Assembly: GCA_017307375.1 (NCBI GenBank)
Contig: JAFKFH010000005.1
Span: forward strand, 1 to 64,000
Direction of reading: 5' to 3'
From: Alphaproteobacteria bacterium
GTDB taxonomy: Bacteria > Pseudomonadota > Alphaproteobacteria > Ferrovibrionales > Ferrovibrionaceae
Length of the DNA: 64,000 bases
Position numbers and translations under genes: made by a program. The notes beneath the pieces are model-generated. The model was not told the origin of the DNA. It did not search any database and saw only the letters and a program-made list of their open reading frames with translations. Each line of letters begins with the position of its first letter. Within the stretch, counting starts at the first letter, position 1. Below, piece by piece: positions 1-8,623 of this stretch.

Positions 1-156
1 GCCGCCATCATCGTCGCCATGCAGAACTATCTCGCCTCCATCGGCGAATGGGTCCTCGTCGTCCAGGGCATCGTCTTCGTCGTCATCGTCATGGCCTTCC
101 GCAAGGGCATCGTCGGCGAGATCGCAGACAGGTTGAAGCGCCGCTTCGCGGCCTGA
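1..156 (+). CDS. Branched-chain amino acid ABC transporter permease (LivM-type), C-terminal fragment
   Basis: Frame 1 is open from the window edge to a TGA at 154-156, giving the last 51 residues of a protein. They form one hydrophobic helix (IGEWVLVVQGIVFVVIVMAF) followed by a short basic tail ending RLKRRFAA. This hydrophobic end followed by a lysine/arginine tail is how LivM-type permeases of branched-chain amino acid ABC importers end. The adjacent complete importer of the same class supports the call, but the ATPase genes of this first system are not immediately downstream. The fragment is too short to exclude another inner-membrane permease. Confidence 0.55.
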   Translation, partial: AAIIVAMQNYLASIGEWVLVVQGIVFVVIVMAFRKGIVGEIADRLKRRFAA

Positions 157-172
157 ATTTCTGCCTATGACG

Positions 173-204
173 CGGCCGCGCGGTGTTCGCACATCGCGCG
201 GCCG
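173..204 (+). terminator. GC-rich hairpin with UUCG loop downstream of the permease fragment
   Basis: A perfect 10-bp inverted repeat, cggccgcgcg (173-182) and cgcgcggccg (195-204), encloses an inner gtg-ttcg-cac mini-stem (183-192). It lies 16 bases after the stop codon of the partial permease gene. The following bases (ttcgattct) are only weakly U-rich, so it is a plausible but not classical intrinsic terminator. Confidence 0.55.
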
Positions 205-236
205 TTCGATTCTGGCACCGGCGGCCAACAAACGAT

Positions 237-369
237 TTGAAGGACAACCGTCGCTGGGCTATCATACCTGCAGAATAATTCCGCGAACGCAGTGCACGAT
301 AGTGCTCATGCAGAATAGTTCCAGGCAACGCTCGTCGAACGGGCGGTAAAGTACCGCTCGTCAAACGAG
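237..369 (+). promoter_or_regulatory. Putative promoter and repeated sites upstream of the second Liv-type operon
   Basis: TTGAAG (237-242) and TATCAT (260-265) are separated by 17 bases and make a reasonable sigma-70-like promoter. Downstream lie two near-identical 14-mers, tgcagaataattcc (269-282) and tgcagaatagttcc (309-322), exactly 40 bp apart, and two copies of gctcgtc(a/g)aac (330-340 and 356-366). The second of these sits in a ctcgt-caa-acgag dyad (357-369). The arrangement suggests operators for a regulator of the operon. A strong ribosome-binding site (ggggagg, 377-383) precedes the ATG at 392. Confidence 0.4.
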
Positions 370-391
370 TACCCACGGGGAGGAAAACAGA

Positions 392-1567
392 ATGTCGTTG
401 AAAACGGTGCTTTTGGCCGGCTCGGCCCTGCTCGCCCTCGGCATCTCGCCGGCTTACGCGCAGAGCGAAGTCAAGATCGGCTTCATCACCACCCTGACCG
501 GCGGCAACGCCAATATCGGCCAGGACATGCGCGACGCGGTCGAACTGGCGCTCGACCACATGGGCCGCAAGATGGCCGGCAAACCGGTAAAGGTGATCTA
601 CGAAGACGACGACCAGAAGCCCGAGGTCGGCAAGCAGAAGGCCGAAAAGCTCGTCCAGAGCGACAAGGTCGATTTCGTCTCCGGCTTCATCTGGTCGAAC
701 GTGCTGCTGGCTTCGGCCAAGCCGGTCACCGACGCCAAGGTCTTCCTGGTCAATGCCAACGCCGGCGCGACGCAATTCGTCGGTGCGCAGTGCAACCCGT
801 ATTTCTTCTCGACCTCCTGGGGCAACGACCAGATGCCCGCGGCGATGGGCGAGCTGATGAACCAGAAGGGCGTCGCCCGCGCCTACGCGATCACCGGCAA
901 CTACGCGGCCGGCCGCGACATGGTCAAGGGCTGGCAGGATGCGTTCAAGGGCCAGGTGGTCGGCACCGACCTGACCAAGTGGCCCGACCAGCTCGACTTC
1001 TCGGCCGAGATCTCCAAGATCCGCAATTCCAACGCGCAGGGCGTGTTCTTCTTCTTCCCCGGCGCCCACGGTATCCAGTTCATCACCCAGTACACCCAGG
1101 CCGGGCTGAAGGACAAGATTCCGCTCTACAGCGTGTTCGCGATCGACCAGCTCTCGATGCCGCTGCTCAAGGACAACGCCGTAGGCGTCATCCAGACCGG
1201 CCCGTGGACCGCCGACCTGCCCTACGCCGCCAATCAGAAGTTCGTCACCGACTTCAAGAAGAAGTTCAACAAGGTGCCCACCTTCTACGCCGCGCAGACC
1301 TACGATGCGATCAACCTGATCGCCTCGGGCGTGGCCGGTGCCAAGGGCGACCTGAAGGACAAGGAAGCGATCCGGGCGGCGATGAAGAAAGCCAATATCC
1401 AGTCGGTGCGCGGGCCGTTCAAGCTCGGCCCCAACCAGGTGCCCGTGCTCGACATCTACCAGCAGGTCGTCGAGAAGGCGGCCGACGGCGACTACCAGCA
1501 GCTCACCGTCTCGACGGTGCTGAAGGACAGCGTCTCGTCCGCCGCTTCCGCCTGCAAGATGCAGTAA
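392..1567 (+). CDS. Periplasmic substrate-binding protein of a branched-chain amino acid type ABC importer
   Basis: 391 residues. The N-terminus has a lysine, a hydrophobic core and a cleavage motif near residue 24 (SPAYAQ), a typical Sec signal peptide. The mature part starts KIGFITTLTGG, the first strand and loop of type I periplasmic binding proteins of the Leu/Ile/Val family; similar proteins also bind aromatic acids or amides, so the ligand is not fixed by sequence. Two cysteines, in the GAQCNPY segment and near the C-terminus (SACKMQ), could form a disulfide. It is the first gene of a five-gene transporter operon. An intrinsic terminator directly after its stop would favour excess binding protein over membrane components. 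Confidence 0.88.
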   Translation: MSLKTVLLAGSALLALGISPAYAQSEVKIGFITTLTGGNANIGQDMRDAVELALDHMGRKMAGKPVKVIYEDDDQKPEVGKQKAEKLVQSDKVDFVSGFIWSNVLLASAKPVTDAKVFLVNANAGATQFVGAQCNPYFFSTSWGNDQMPAAMGELMNQKGVARAYAITGNYAAGRDMVKGWQDAFKGQVVGTDLTKWPDQLDFSAEISKIRNSNAQGVFFFFPGAHGIQFITQYTQAGLKDKIPLYSVFAIDQLSMPLLKDNAVGVIQTGPWTADLPYAANQKFVTDFKKKFNKVPTFYAAQTYDAINLIASGVAGAKGDLKDKEAIRAAMKKANIQSVRGPFKLGPNQVPVLDIYQQVVEKAADGDYQQLTVSTVLKDSVSSAASACKMQ

Positions 1568-1576
1568 GGCTCGATC

Positions 1577-1622
1577 GGGCGACATCCCTGAGGCTTCGGC
1601 CGGCGGGGATGTCGCCCCTTTT
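1577..1622 (+). terminator. Intrinsic terminator/attenuator between binding protein and livH
   Basis: A perfect 12-bp stem, gggcgacatccc (1577-1588) with gggatgtcgccc (1606-1617), is followed by C and TTTT (1619-1622). The 17-nt loop carries its own ggc-ttcg-gcc hairpin. It begins 9 bases after the binding-protein stop and ends 15 bases before the livH start. This is a classic Rho-independent structure in the place where partial termination would set the binding protein to permease ratio. Confidence 0.8.
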
Positions 1623-1637
1623 GTTGCCCATAAGCAC

Positions 1638-2555
1638 ATGATCCTCTTTATCGAGCAGATTCTGAACGGCGTGCAGATCGGCCTGCTGCTGTTCCTGCTG
1701 GCTGCCGGCCTGACCCTCGTGTTCGGCATCATGGACCTGGTGAACCTGGCCCATGGCTCGCTCTACATGATGGGCGCGTATTTCGCCGCCGTGCTGACCA
1801 AGCTGACCGGTTCGTTCTTCCTCGGCGCGCTGCTGGCCCTGCCGGCGGCGCTGCTGCTCGGCATCGTCGTCGAAGTCGTGGCGCTCAGATCGCTCTACAG
1901 CCGCGACCATCTCGACCAGGTGCTGGCGACCTTCGGCCTGATCCTGTTCTTCAACGAGGCGGCACAGCTGGTATTCGGCGTCGCCGGCATGACCATCCCG
2001 CTGCCCGAGGCACTGCAGGGCCAGATCCAGATCATGCCCGGCCTGCCCTACCCGACCTATCGCTTCGTCGTGGTCGCGGTCGGCCTCGCCTGCGCGCTGT
2101 CCCTCTACTGGCTGGTTGTGCGCACCCGCGTCGGCATGCTGATCCGCGCCGGCGCCTCCAACCGCGAGATGGCCGGCGCGCTGGGCGTCAACATCGCCCG
2201 GCTCTATACGCTGGTCTTCGGCCTGGGCGCGGCGCTCGCCGCCCTCGCCGGGCTGATGGCCGCGCCGATCACCACCGTCCGCGTCGGCATGGGCGAGAAC
2301 ATCCTGATCCTCGCCTTCGTCGTCATCGTCATCGGCGGCATCGGCTCGGTCCGCGGCGCGTTCGTCGCGGCCTTCCTGGTCGGCCTGCTCGACACCGTCG
2401 GCCGCGCCTTCCTGCCCGATATCCTGACCCTGTTCATCAATCCGATCCAGGCGGCGTCCCTGGCCCAGGGACTGTCCTCGATGCTGATCTACATCCTGAT
2501 GGCCCTGGTGCTGGTCGTGCGACCTGCCGGGCTGTTCCCGGCGCCGGGGCGCTGA
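1638..2555 (+). CDS. livH: Branched-chain amino acid type ABC permease LivH
   Basis: 305 residues, almost entirely hydrophobic, with about eight predicted membrane segments. The N-terminus (QILNGVQIGLLLFLLAAGLT) and the following NLAHGSLYMMGAYF segment are hallmarks of LivH permeases. The cytoplasmic coupling loop with GASNREMAGALGVN contacts the ATPases. It forms the inner-membrane pore with LivM. The length is typical for the family. It lies 70 bases behind the binding protein gene and 5 bases before livM. Confidence 0.9.
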   Translation: MILFIEQILNGVQIGLLLFLLAAGLTLVFGIMDLVNLAHGSLYMMGAYFAAVLTKLTGSFFLGALLALPAALLLGIVVEVVALRSLYSRDHLDQVLATFGLILFFNEAAQLVFGVAGMTIPLPEALQGQIQIMPGLPYPTYRFVVVAVGLACALSLYWLVVRTRVGMLIRAGASNREMAGALGVNIARLYTLVFGLGAALAALAGLMAAPITTVRVGMGENILILAFVVIVIGGIGSVRGAFVAAFLVGLLDTVGRAFLPDILTLFINPIQAASLAQGLSSMLIYILMALVLVVRPAGLFPAPGR

Positions 2556-2560
2556 CCGCC

Positions 2561-3511
2561 ATGGCCATCAAACCGACCCCGACCGTCGCGGTCGCGACCA
2601 TCGTGCTCGCCGGCTTCGCGCTGCTGCCGGTCTATGCCGTGCTGGCCGGCGATTCCTTCGTTCTTTCACTCGGCACCCGCATCCTCGTCATGGCGCTCGC
2701 CGCCGCATCGCTGAACCTGATCCTCGGCTATGGCGGCATGGTCTCGTTCGGCCACGCCGCCTATCTCGGCGTCGGCGGCTATGTCGTCGGCATCATGGCC
2801 TATCACGGGGTCACGTCGGCATGGGTGCAGTGGCCGGTCGCCATCCTGCTGTCGGCCGCAGTGGCGCTGTTCATCGGCGCGCTGTCGCTGCGCACCCGCG
2901 GGCTCTACTTCATCATGATCACCCTGGCCTTCGCCCAGATGATCTACTACGTCGGCGTCGGCCTCTACGACTACGGCGGCGACGACGGGCTGACCCTCAA
3001 TGCCCGTTCCGACTTCGGCGGCTTTCCCAGCCTCGACGACCGGCCGCAGTTCTACTATCTCTGCTTCATCCTGCTCGTTGCCGCGCTCTATCTGATGAAG
3101 CGCCTGGTCGGTTCGCGCTTCGGCCAGGTGATCCGCGGGGCCAAGTCGAACGACCCGCGCATGCACGCCATCGGCTTTCCGACCATGCGCTATCGCCTGA
3201 CCGCCTTCGTCATCGCCGGCGCGGTCTGCGGCCTGGCCGGCGTGCTGCTGGCCAACCAGGCCGATTTCGTCAGCCCGGCGACGATGCACTGGACCCGGTC
3301 GGGCGACCTGATCGTCATGGTCGTGCTGGGCGGCATGGGCAGCCTGATGGGGCCGGTCTACGGCGCGCTGACCGTGCTGGCGCTGGAGGAGTCGCTCTCC
3401 AGCCTCACCCACTACTGGAAGATCATCTTCGGGCCGTTCCTGGTGCTGGTCGTGCTGTTCGGCAAGGGCGGCATCGCCGGGCTGATCGCCCGCTGGGAGC
3501 GGCGCAAATGA
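2561..3511 (+). CDS. livM: Branched-chain amino acid type ABC permease LivM
   Basis: 316 residues with multiple membrane helices. The segment ASLNLILGYGGMVSFGHAAY is the signature of LivM permeases, and the coupling helix near GAKSNDPRMHAIGFPTMRYR would dock on the nucleotide-binding subunits. It pairs with LivH to form the translocation channel. The stop codon overlaps the livG start in an ATGA (3508-3511), so translation is coupled. Confidence 0.9.
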   Translation: MAIKPTPTVAVATIVLAGFALLPVYAVLAGDSFVLSLGTRILVMALAAASLNLILGYGGMVSFGHAAYLGVGGYVVGIMAYHGVTSAWVQWPVAILLSAAVALFIGALSLRTRGLYFIMITLAFAQMIYYVGVGLYDYGGDDGLTLNARSDFGGFPSLDDRPQFYYLCFILLVAALYLMKRLVGSRFGQVIRGAKSNDPRMHAIGFPTMRYRLTAFVIAGAVCGLAGVLLANQADFVSPATMHWTRSGDLIVMVVLGGMGSLMGPVYGALTVLALEESLSSLTHYWKIIFGPFLVLVVLFGKGGIAGLIARWERRK

Positions 3512-4263
3512 CCGGCACCATCCTGTCCACCAACGGCCTGATCAAGCGCTTCGGCGGCCTGCTGGCCACCGACAATGTCAGCCTGGAGATCGCGACCGGC
3601 GAACTGCATGCGATCATCGGGCCGAACGGCGCGGGCAAGACCACGCTGATCCGCCAGCTGTCGGGCGAGATGCGGCCGACGGCCGGCAGCGTCATGCTCG
3701 ACGGCCAGGACATCACCGCCGCGCCGATGCATCGGCGCAGCCATATGGGCCTGGCGCGGTCCTACCAGATCACCTCGATCTTCCCCGACATGACCGCGCG
3801 GGAGAACGTCGCCCTGGCCGTGCAGGCCCATGACGGCCATTCCTTCCGCTTCTGGGCGCCCGCCGCCGACGATGCGCGGCTGGCCGGACCTGCCCTGGCG
3901 GCGCTCGACCAGGTCGGGCTCGGCGCCCGCGCCGACATCCCCGCCAGCGCGCTCAGCCATGGCGAGCATCGCCAGCTCGAGATTGCCATGGCGCTGGCGA
4001 CGCGGCCCCGGCTGCTTTTGCTCGACGAGCCGATGGCCGGCATGGGGCCCGATGAATCGGCCCGCATGGTCGCGCTGCTCAAGACGCTCAAACGCAGCCT
4101 GACCATCGTGCTGATCGAGCACGACATGGACGCGGTGTTCCAGCTGGCCGACCGCCTGACGGTGCTGGTCTACGGCCGGGCGATCGCCACCGGCACGCCC
4201 GAGGCCATCCGGGTCAACCGCGAGGTGCGCCAGGCCTATCTCGGCGACGGGCACGGAGGCTGA
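3508..4263 (+). CDS. livG: ABC transporter ATP-binding protein LivG
   Basis: 251 residues from the ATG that overlaps the livM stop; the frame is open further upstream but that part lies inside livM. Walker A is GPNGAGKTT (about residues 34-42), the ABC signature is LSHGE instead of LSGGQ, and Walker B is LLLLDEPMAGMG followed by an IEHDMD switch region. LSYGE/LSHGE variants are usual in LivG. It hydrolyses ATP to drive import together with LivF, two bases downstream. Confidence 0.9.
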   Translation: MTGTILSTNGLIKRFGGLLATDNVSLEIATGELHAIIGPNGAGKTTLIRQLSGEMRPTAGSVMLDGQDITAAPMHRRSHMGLARSYQITSIFPDMTARENVALAVQAHDGHSFRFWAPAADDARLAGPALAALDQVGLGARADIPASALSHGEHRQLEIAMALATRPRLLLLDEPMAGMGPDESARMVALLKTLKRSLTIVLIEHDMDAVFQLADRLTVLVYGRAIATGTPEAIRVNREVRQAYLGDGHGG

Positions 4264-4265
4264 AC

Positions 4266-4958
4266 ATGCTCGAAGTCCGCGGCATCGATACGTTCTACGA
4301 CCGCAGCCAGGTCCTGTTCGGCATGGAACTGGAGATTCGCGAGGGCGAAGTCGTCACCCTGCTCGGCCGCAACGGCATGGGCAAGACCACGACCATTCGC
4401 TCGATCATGGGCCTGACCCGCGCCGCCGCCGGCTCGATCCGCTTTGCCGGCAGCGAAATCCGCGAGTTGCCGTCCTATCGCATCGCCCAGGCCGGTATCG
4501 GCCTGGTCCCCGAAGGACGGCAGATCTTCCCGAACCTGTCGGTGCGTGAGAACCTCGTCGCCACCGCGATTCCGCGCGATCGGGCCTGGACCTTCGAGCG
4601 CGTGGTCGCGCTGTTCCCGCGACTGGCCGAACGGCTCTCCAACATGGGCGGCCAGCTTTCCGGCGGCGAGCAGCAGATGCTGGCGATCGGTCGCGCCCTG
4701 ATGACCAACCCCCGCCTCCTGATCCTGGATGAGGCGACCGAGGGTCTCGCGCCACTGATCCGGGAAGAAATCTGGGCCTGTCTTACGCAGTTGAAAGCTC
4801 AGAATCAGGCAATCCTGGTGATCGACAAGAACCTGGATGCCTTGACACGTATCGCCGACCGTCATTACGTGATCGAGAAAGGTCGCGTCGTCTGGTCGGG
4901 CAGTTCAGCTCAGCTCCTGGCCAATCCGACGGTGCAGCACCGCTACCTGGGAGTGTGA
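4266..4958 (+). CDS. livF: ABC transporter ATP-binding protein LivF
   Basis: 230 residues. Walker A is GRNGMGKTT, the Q-loop region reads VPEGRQIFPNLSVRENL, the signature is LSGGEQQ and Walker B is LLILDEATEGLAP, all standard for LivF. The switch region reads VIDKNLDAL where LivF proteins usually have V-E-Q-N, so the usual glutamate and glutamine there are replaced. It is the last transporter gene and is followed after 9 bases by a diguanylate cyclase gene. Confidence 0.88.
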   Translation: MLEVRGIDTFYDRSQVLFGMELEIREGEVVTLLGRNGMGKTTTIRSIMGLTRAAAGSIRFAGSEIRELPSYRIAQAGIGLVPEGRQIFPNLSVRENLVATAIPRDRAWTFERVVALFPRLAERLSNMGGQLSGGEQQMLAIGRALMTNPRLLILDEATEGLAPLIREEIWACLTQLKAQNQAILVIDKNLDALTRIADRHYVIEKGRVVWSGSSAQLLANPTVQHRYLGV

Positions 4959-4967
4959 GGCGTACTG

Positions 4968-6035
4968 GTGATCGTCCAGGATGGGGACTCAGGCGAGGAC
5001 GCCCGCGGGTACGGTACCGCGGCGATGGCGTCGATGGCCCAGTTCAAGGTCGCGCCGACACCGCGGAACTATGCCCTCTGGTATGCCTATCACGCCGGCC
5101 GCGACGGCAAGCTGGCGGCCGCCGTCGACCTGCTGATCAAGAACCGGCAGGAGTTCAACGAGCGCCTCTGCGACGAGCTCTACGACCAGTTCGTCTCGAC
5201 CGACCAGCCGCAGAAGGTACTGTCCGAGATCGGCCATCGCCTCGAGGACGTGGTCGGCCGGATGACCGCGATGATGGGCGAGGCCGAACAGGGCACCCGG
5301 CGCTACGGCGAACGGCTGGAACGCTTTGCCGACGCAGCCGAGGGCACCACCGAGAAGCGCCAGTTGCAGACCCTGGTCGGGCAGGTCCTCGCCGAAACCC
5401 GCCACGCCCTGACCGAGGTGCGCAACCTGGAGACCCGGATCGATTCCTCGTCGAAGGAGATCGCCAGTCTCCGTACTAACCTCGATCATGTCCGGCGCGA
5501 GGCGTTGACCGACGCGCTCACCGGCATCGCCAACCGCAAGCTGTTCGATTTCCAGCTGGTCGAAGCGGCGCGCGTCGCCATCGACGGCGAGGTGCCGCTG
5601 TCGCTGCTGATCTGCGACATCGACCATTTCAAGCAGTTCAACGACAGCTGGGGCCACCAGCTCGGCGATCTCGTGCTGAAGCTGGTCGCCAGGGTGCTGG
5701 CGGAAGGCCTGAAGGGACGCGACCTGCCGGCCCGCTACGGCGGCGAGGAATTCGCCGTCATCCTGCCGGGCACGGCCCTGGACGGCGCGGTCGCCGTGGC
5801 CGACCAGCTGCGTCGCACGCTGCAGAGCCGCAAACTGGTCAAGAAGGCATCCGGCGAGGACATGGGGCGGATCTCGATGTCGATCGGTGTCGCCGCCTAC
5901 CGTCCCGGGGAACCGCTGTCGCGCTTCATCGAGCGTGCCGACAAGGCGCTCTACACCGCCAAGCGCCACGGTCGGAATCGCGTGGTGTCGGAAGTGATGG
6001 TCGACAGTCTCCAGCCGCTCGGCGAACAACACTGA
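4968..6035 (+). CDS. GGDEF-domain diguanylate cyclase
   Basis: 355 residues from a GTG start. Residues about 1-170 form a soluble, largely helical N-terminal region (TPRNYALWYAYHAGRDGKL...) seen in a family of alphaproteobacterial diguanylate cyclases; no membrane helix or known sensor domain is visible. Residues about 175-345 are a GGDEF domain with the active motif GGEEF, so synthesis of cyclic di-GMP from two GTP is expected. The four residues at the inhibitory I-site position read K-G-R-D rather than R-x-x-D, so product inhibition may be weakened. It is probably cotranscribed with livF. Its stop lies 10 bases before the next gene. Confidence 0.88.
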   Translation: MIVQDGDSGEDARGYGTAAMASMAQFKVAPTPRNYALWYAYHAGRDGKLAAAVDLLIKNRQEFNERLCDELYDQFVSTDQPQKVLSEIGHRLEDVVGRMTAMMGEAEQGTRRYGERLERFADAAEGTTEKRQLQTLVGQVLAETRHALTEVRNLETRIDSSSKEIASLRTNLDHVRREALTDALTGIANRKLFDFQLVEAARVAIDGEVPLSLLICDIDHFKQFNDSWGHQLGDLVLKLVARVLAEGLKGRDLPARYGGEEFAVILPGTALDGAVAVADQLRRTLQSRKLVKKASGEDMGRISMSIGVAAYRPGEPLSRFIERADKALYTAKRHGRNRVVSEVMVDSLQPLGEQH

Positions 6036-6045
6036 AAGGGATTTC

Positions 6046-6831
6046 ATGGCCTACGAGACGATCACGCTGAACCTCGAGGACCATGTCGCCACCCTGACCC
6101 TGAATCGCCCGGAGCGATTGAACGCGCTGAGCGTCGCGATGATCGGGGAATTGCGCCAGGCGGTCGCAGAGGCCGTGGCCCAGGGCGCCCGCTGCCTGCT
6201 GGTCACCGGGGCCGGGCGCGGCTTCTGCGCCGGCGCCGACCTGTCGCAGAACATGTCCGCCGATGGCGGCCCGCCCGACCTGGGCGCGGTGCTCGACGCC
6301 CATTACAACCCGTTCATCAAGCAGCTCCGTGCGCTGGAAATCCCGGTCGTGGCGGCAGTCAACGGCCCTTGTGCCGGTGCCGGCATGTCGCTGGCCATCC
6401 TGGCCGACATCGTCATCGCCGCCGAAAGCGCCACGTTCCTGCAGGCGTTCTGCAATATCGGCCTGGTGCCGGATGCCGGTTCGACCTGGGTCCTGCCCCG
6501 CCAGATCGGCCGGGCGCGAGCCGCGGGCATGGCGCTGCTCGGCGACAAGCTGCCGGCGCGCACCGCGGCCGAATGGGGCCTGATCTGGCAATGCGTCGCC
6601 GATGCCGAGCTGATGCCGCAGGCGACGGCGATCGCCCGCAAGCTCGCCGCCGGCCCCACCCGCGGCCTCGGCCTGATCCGCCAGGCGCTGCAGGCCTCGC
6701 AGACCAACAGCCTGGAAGCCCAGCTCGACCTGGAGCGCGACTCCCAGCGCGCCGCCGGCCGTACCGAAGACTTCTTCGAGGGCGTCTCGGCCTTCCTGCA
6801 GAAGCGGCCGGCCCGGTTCAAGGGGCGCTGA
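6046..6831 (+). CDS. Enoyl-CoA hydratase/isomerase, PaaG-like
   Basis: 261 residues of the crotonase fold. The oxyanion-hole segments are GAGRGFCAGADL and NGPCAGAGMSLA. The NIGLVPDAGSTW motif carries the aspartate used by PaaG-type isomerases (1,2-epoxyphenylacetyl-CoA isomerase), while a classical hydratase has glutamates at this region. It therefore resembles PaaG, but no other phenylacetate genes lie nearby, so the substrate is open. The nearby RBS gaaaggg supports the ATG start. Confidence 0.8.
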   Translation: MAYETITLNLEDHVATLTLNRPERLNALSVAMIGELRQAVAEAVAQGARCLLVTGAGRGFCAGADLSQNMSADGGPPDLGAVLDAHYNPFIKQLRALEIPVVAAVNGPCAGAGMSLAILADIVIAAESATFLQAFCNIGLVPDAGSTWVLPRQIGRARAAGMALLGDKLPARTAAEWGLIWQCVADAELMPQATAIARKLAAGPTRGLGLIRQALQASQTNSLEAQLDLERDSQRAAGRTEDFFEGVSAFLQKRPARFKGR

Positions 6832-6904
6832 AAGCGCTGGCATCGGCCGCCCGGCTTCCTTAAACCGTCAAAGCGTGAAGCATCGCTCGAGGAAGCCCCA
6901 GCCC

Positions 6905-7717
6905 ATGTTGGTCGCGCACATCACCGACACGCATATCTCCAAGCCGGACAAGTCGCCCGAGGTCACCTACCAGACCTCGTCGCATCTCGCCCGCGCGGTG
7001 GCCCATATCAACGGGCTGACCCGTCGCCCCGATGCGGTGCTGATCACCGGCGATCTGGTCGACGAAGGTTCGGCCGAGGAATATGCCCGTTTCAAGGACC
7101 TGATCGCGCCGCTCGGCATGCCGGTCTACCTGATCCCCGGCAATCATGACGAGCGCGAGGCGCTGCGTGCGGCGTTCGGCGGTGCCGGGTATTTCCCGGC
7201 CTCGGGCTTCCTGCAATACACGGTCGAGCACCTGCCGGTACGCTTCGTGGCGCTCGACACCAACAAGCCGATGGCCACCGGCGGCGAACTCTGCGGCGAA
7301 CGGCTGGCCTGGCTCGACCGGACCCTGGCCGAGCAGCCGGCGCGCCCGACCGTCGTCTTCATGCACCACCCGCCGTTCCGGACCGGCGTGCATCGGATGG
7401 ACGACTGGGGCCTCGACAATGCGGACGCATTCGGGGCGGTCATCGCCCGGCATCCGCAGGTCGAGCGCATCCTGTGCGGCCACCTGCACCGGCCGATCCA
7501 GCGACGGTATAATGGCACCATCGCCCAGACCGGGCCGTCGACCGCCCATCAGATCGGCCTCGACCTCTCCGACAACCGCGCCACGCTGGCGCTGGTGATG
7601 GAGCCGCCGGCCTGCCTGCTGCACTACTGGACCGGCGAGGATCTCGTGACCCACACGAGCTACATCGATCCGTTCGAGGTGCGCGACGTCGTCGACTTCA
7701 CCAAGCTGGGAATGTAG
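6905..7717 (+). CDS. Calcineurin-like metallophosphoesterase (CpdA-type phosphodiesterase)
   Basis: 270 residues from ATG 6905, chosen because gagga (6889-6893) precedes it and the family motif begins three residues later; an upstream GTG (6875) is possible. Metal ligands appear in order: HITDTHI, GDLVD, GNHDE, MHHPP and GHLHRP. This is the pattern of class III cyclic nucleotide phosphodiesterases such as CpdA, with a binuclear metal centre, and the length is typical. It is cytoplasmic, with no signal peptide. Whether it hydrolyses cAMP or another phosphodiester cannot be read from sequence. Confidence 0.82.
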   Translation: MLVAHITDTHISKPDKSPEVTYQTSSHLARAVAHINGLTRRPDAVLITGDLVDEGSAEEYARFKDLIAPLGMPVYLIPGNHDEREALRAAFGGAGYFPASGFLQYTVEHLPVRFVALDTNKPMATGGELCGERLAWLDRTLAEQPARPTVVFMHHPPFRTGVHRMDDWGLDNADAFGAVIARHPQVERILCGHLHRPIQRRYNGTIAQTGPSTAHQIGLDLSDNRATLALVMEPPACLLHYWTGEDLVTHTSYIDPFEVRDVVDFTKLGM

Positions 7718-7722
7718 CCCCG

Positions 7723-8238
7723 TCAGTGCGCCCGTGCTGCGGCCGCCTGCGGCCGCAGCAGCAGCCAGACATGGCGCAGCATCATCACCACGACGATGGC
7801 GGCCAGGGCCACGCCGATGAACAGCACCGGGCTCTCGCGGCCCTCGGTATCGATCAGCCAGTTCGGCAGCTTGACGCAGTAGAGGACGATTTCCAGCAGC
7901 AGGCCGAAGCAGAGATAGCCCAGGCCGTAGGCATGGCAGATATGGTCGATGCTTTCCTGATCGTCGGTGCGCAAGGCGGGGTACAGCCCCACGGCCTCGA
8001 AGATCGACGCCCGCTCCTCGACCACCACGCCATAGCCGATATAGATGACGCCCAGGCCTTCCATGATGTCGATGATCTCGTGGAAGTCGTTGCCCGGCGA
8101 GCGCAGCAGGCCGACGATTTCCCACAGGGCCATCGCGCTGATCGCCAGGATGGCGATGTTGTAGAGCATGATCAGCGGACGGCTGAGGAAGAAACGGACG
8201 AGGCCGCCGACCAGCGGCGACGCGGCGCGATTGATCAT
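7723..8238 (-). CDS. Small integral membrane protein of unknown function
   Basis: 171 residues with about four hydrophobic stretches: near 20-45 (MLYNIAILAISAMALWEIVG), 60-75, 105-122 (GLGYLCFGLLLEIVLYC) and 138-156. Acidic and histidine residues (FHEIIDIMEGLG, DDQESIDHICHAYG) lie between or beside helices. I recognise no family. It is convergent with the phosphoesterase gene (5 bases apart) and is followed, in transcription order, by nothing on its strand. The ferredoxin gene lies 13 bases upstream, so it may be the last gene of the Fe-S operon. Confidence 0.6.
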   Translation of the reverse strand: MINRAASPLVGGLVRFFLSRPLIMLYNIAILAISAMALWEIVGLLRSPGNDFHEIIDIMEGLGVIYIGYGVVVEERASIFEAVGLYPALRTDDQESIDHICHAYGLGYLCFGLLLEIVLYCVKLPNWLIDTEGRESPVLFIGVALAAIVVVMMLRHVWLLLRPQAAAARAH

Positions 8239-8251
8239 CTGTGCGTGCCGT

Positions 8252-8581
8252 TCAGAGCATCATGTTGCGGGTCGCCGCCGGCAGCCGGACGGTCAGACCG
8301 TCGAGCGCCGGGGTCATCAGGATCTGGCAGCCGAGCCGCGAGGTCTTGGTCAGGCCGAAGGCGAGGTCGAGCATGTCCTCCTCCTCCTCGCGCGCCGGCT
8401 CGAGCTTACCGTACCAGTCCGGGTCGACCACGACATGGCAGGTCGAACAGGCCAGCGACCCTTCGCAGGCACCCTCGATATCGATGCTGTTGCGATGGGC
8501 GATCTCGAGCACCGACAGGCCCAGCGGGGCCTCGACCTCGAGCCGCTTCCCCTCCGGGGTGATGAACGTCATCTTCGGCAT
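8252..8581 (-). CDS. ISC-type [2Fe-2S] ferredoxin
   Basis: 109 residues. Four cysteines at 39, 45, 48 and 85 follow the C-x5-C-x2-C-x36-C spacing of adrenodoxin/ISC ferredoxins. The segment [15 protein letters not shown] is diagnostic. Such ferredoxins deliver electrons for Fe-S cluster assembly. It lies in the same direction as the iscR-cysteine desulfurase genes upstream, after a 42-base spacer. It is cytoplasmic. Confidence 0.92.
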   Translation of the reverse strand: MPKMTFITPEGKRLEVEAPLGLSVLEIAHRNSIDIEGACEGSLACSTCHVVVDPDWYGKLEPAREEEEDMLDLAFGLTKTSRLGCQILMTPALDGLTVRLPAATRNMML

Positions 8582-8623
8582 TAGGGCACGCTCCTCAAAT
8601 CGACCGAAGGATATATCGCCGCC

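Noticed and set aside
89-1732. 547-codon open frame on the minus strand across the binding protein gene
   Set aside because: It is antisense to a clear binding protein with signal peptide and RBS, and its sequence shows the low-complexity Gly/Asp/Val/Arg pattern of shadow frames in GC-rich DNA.
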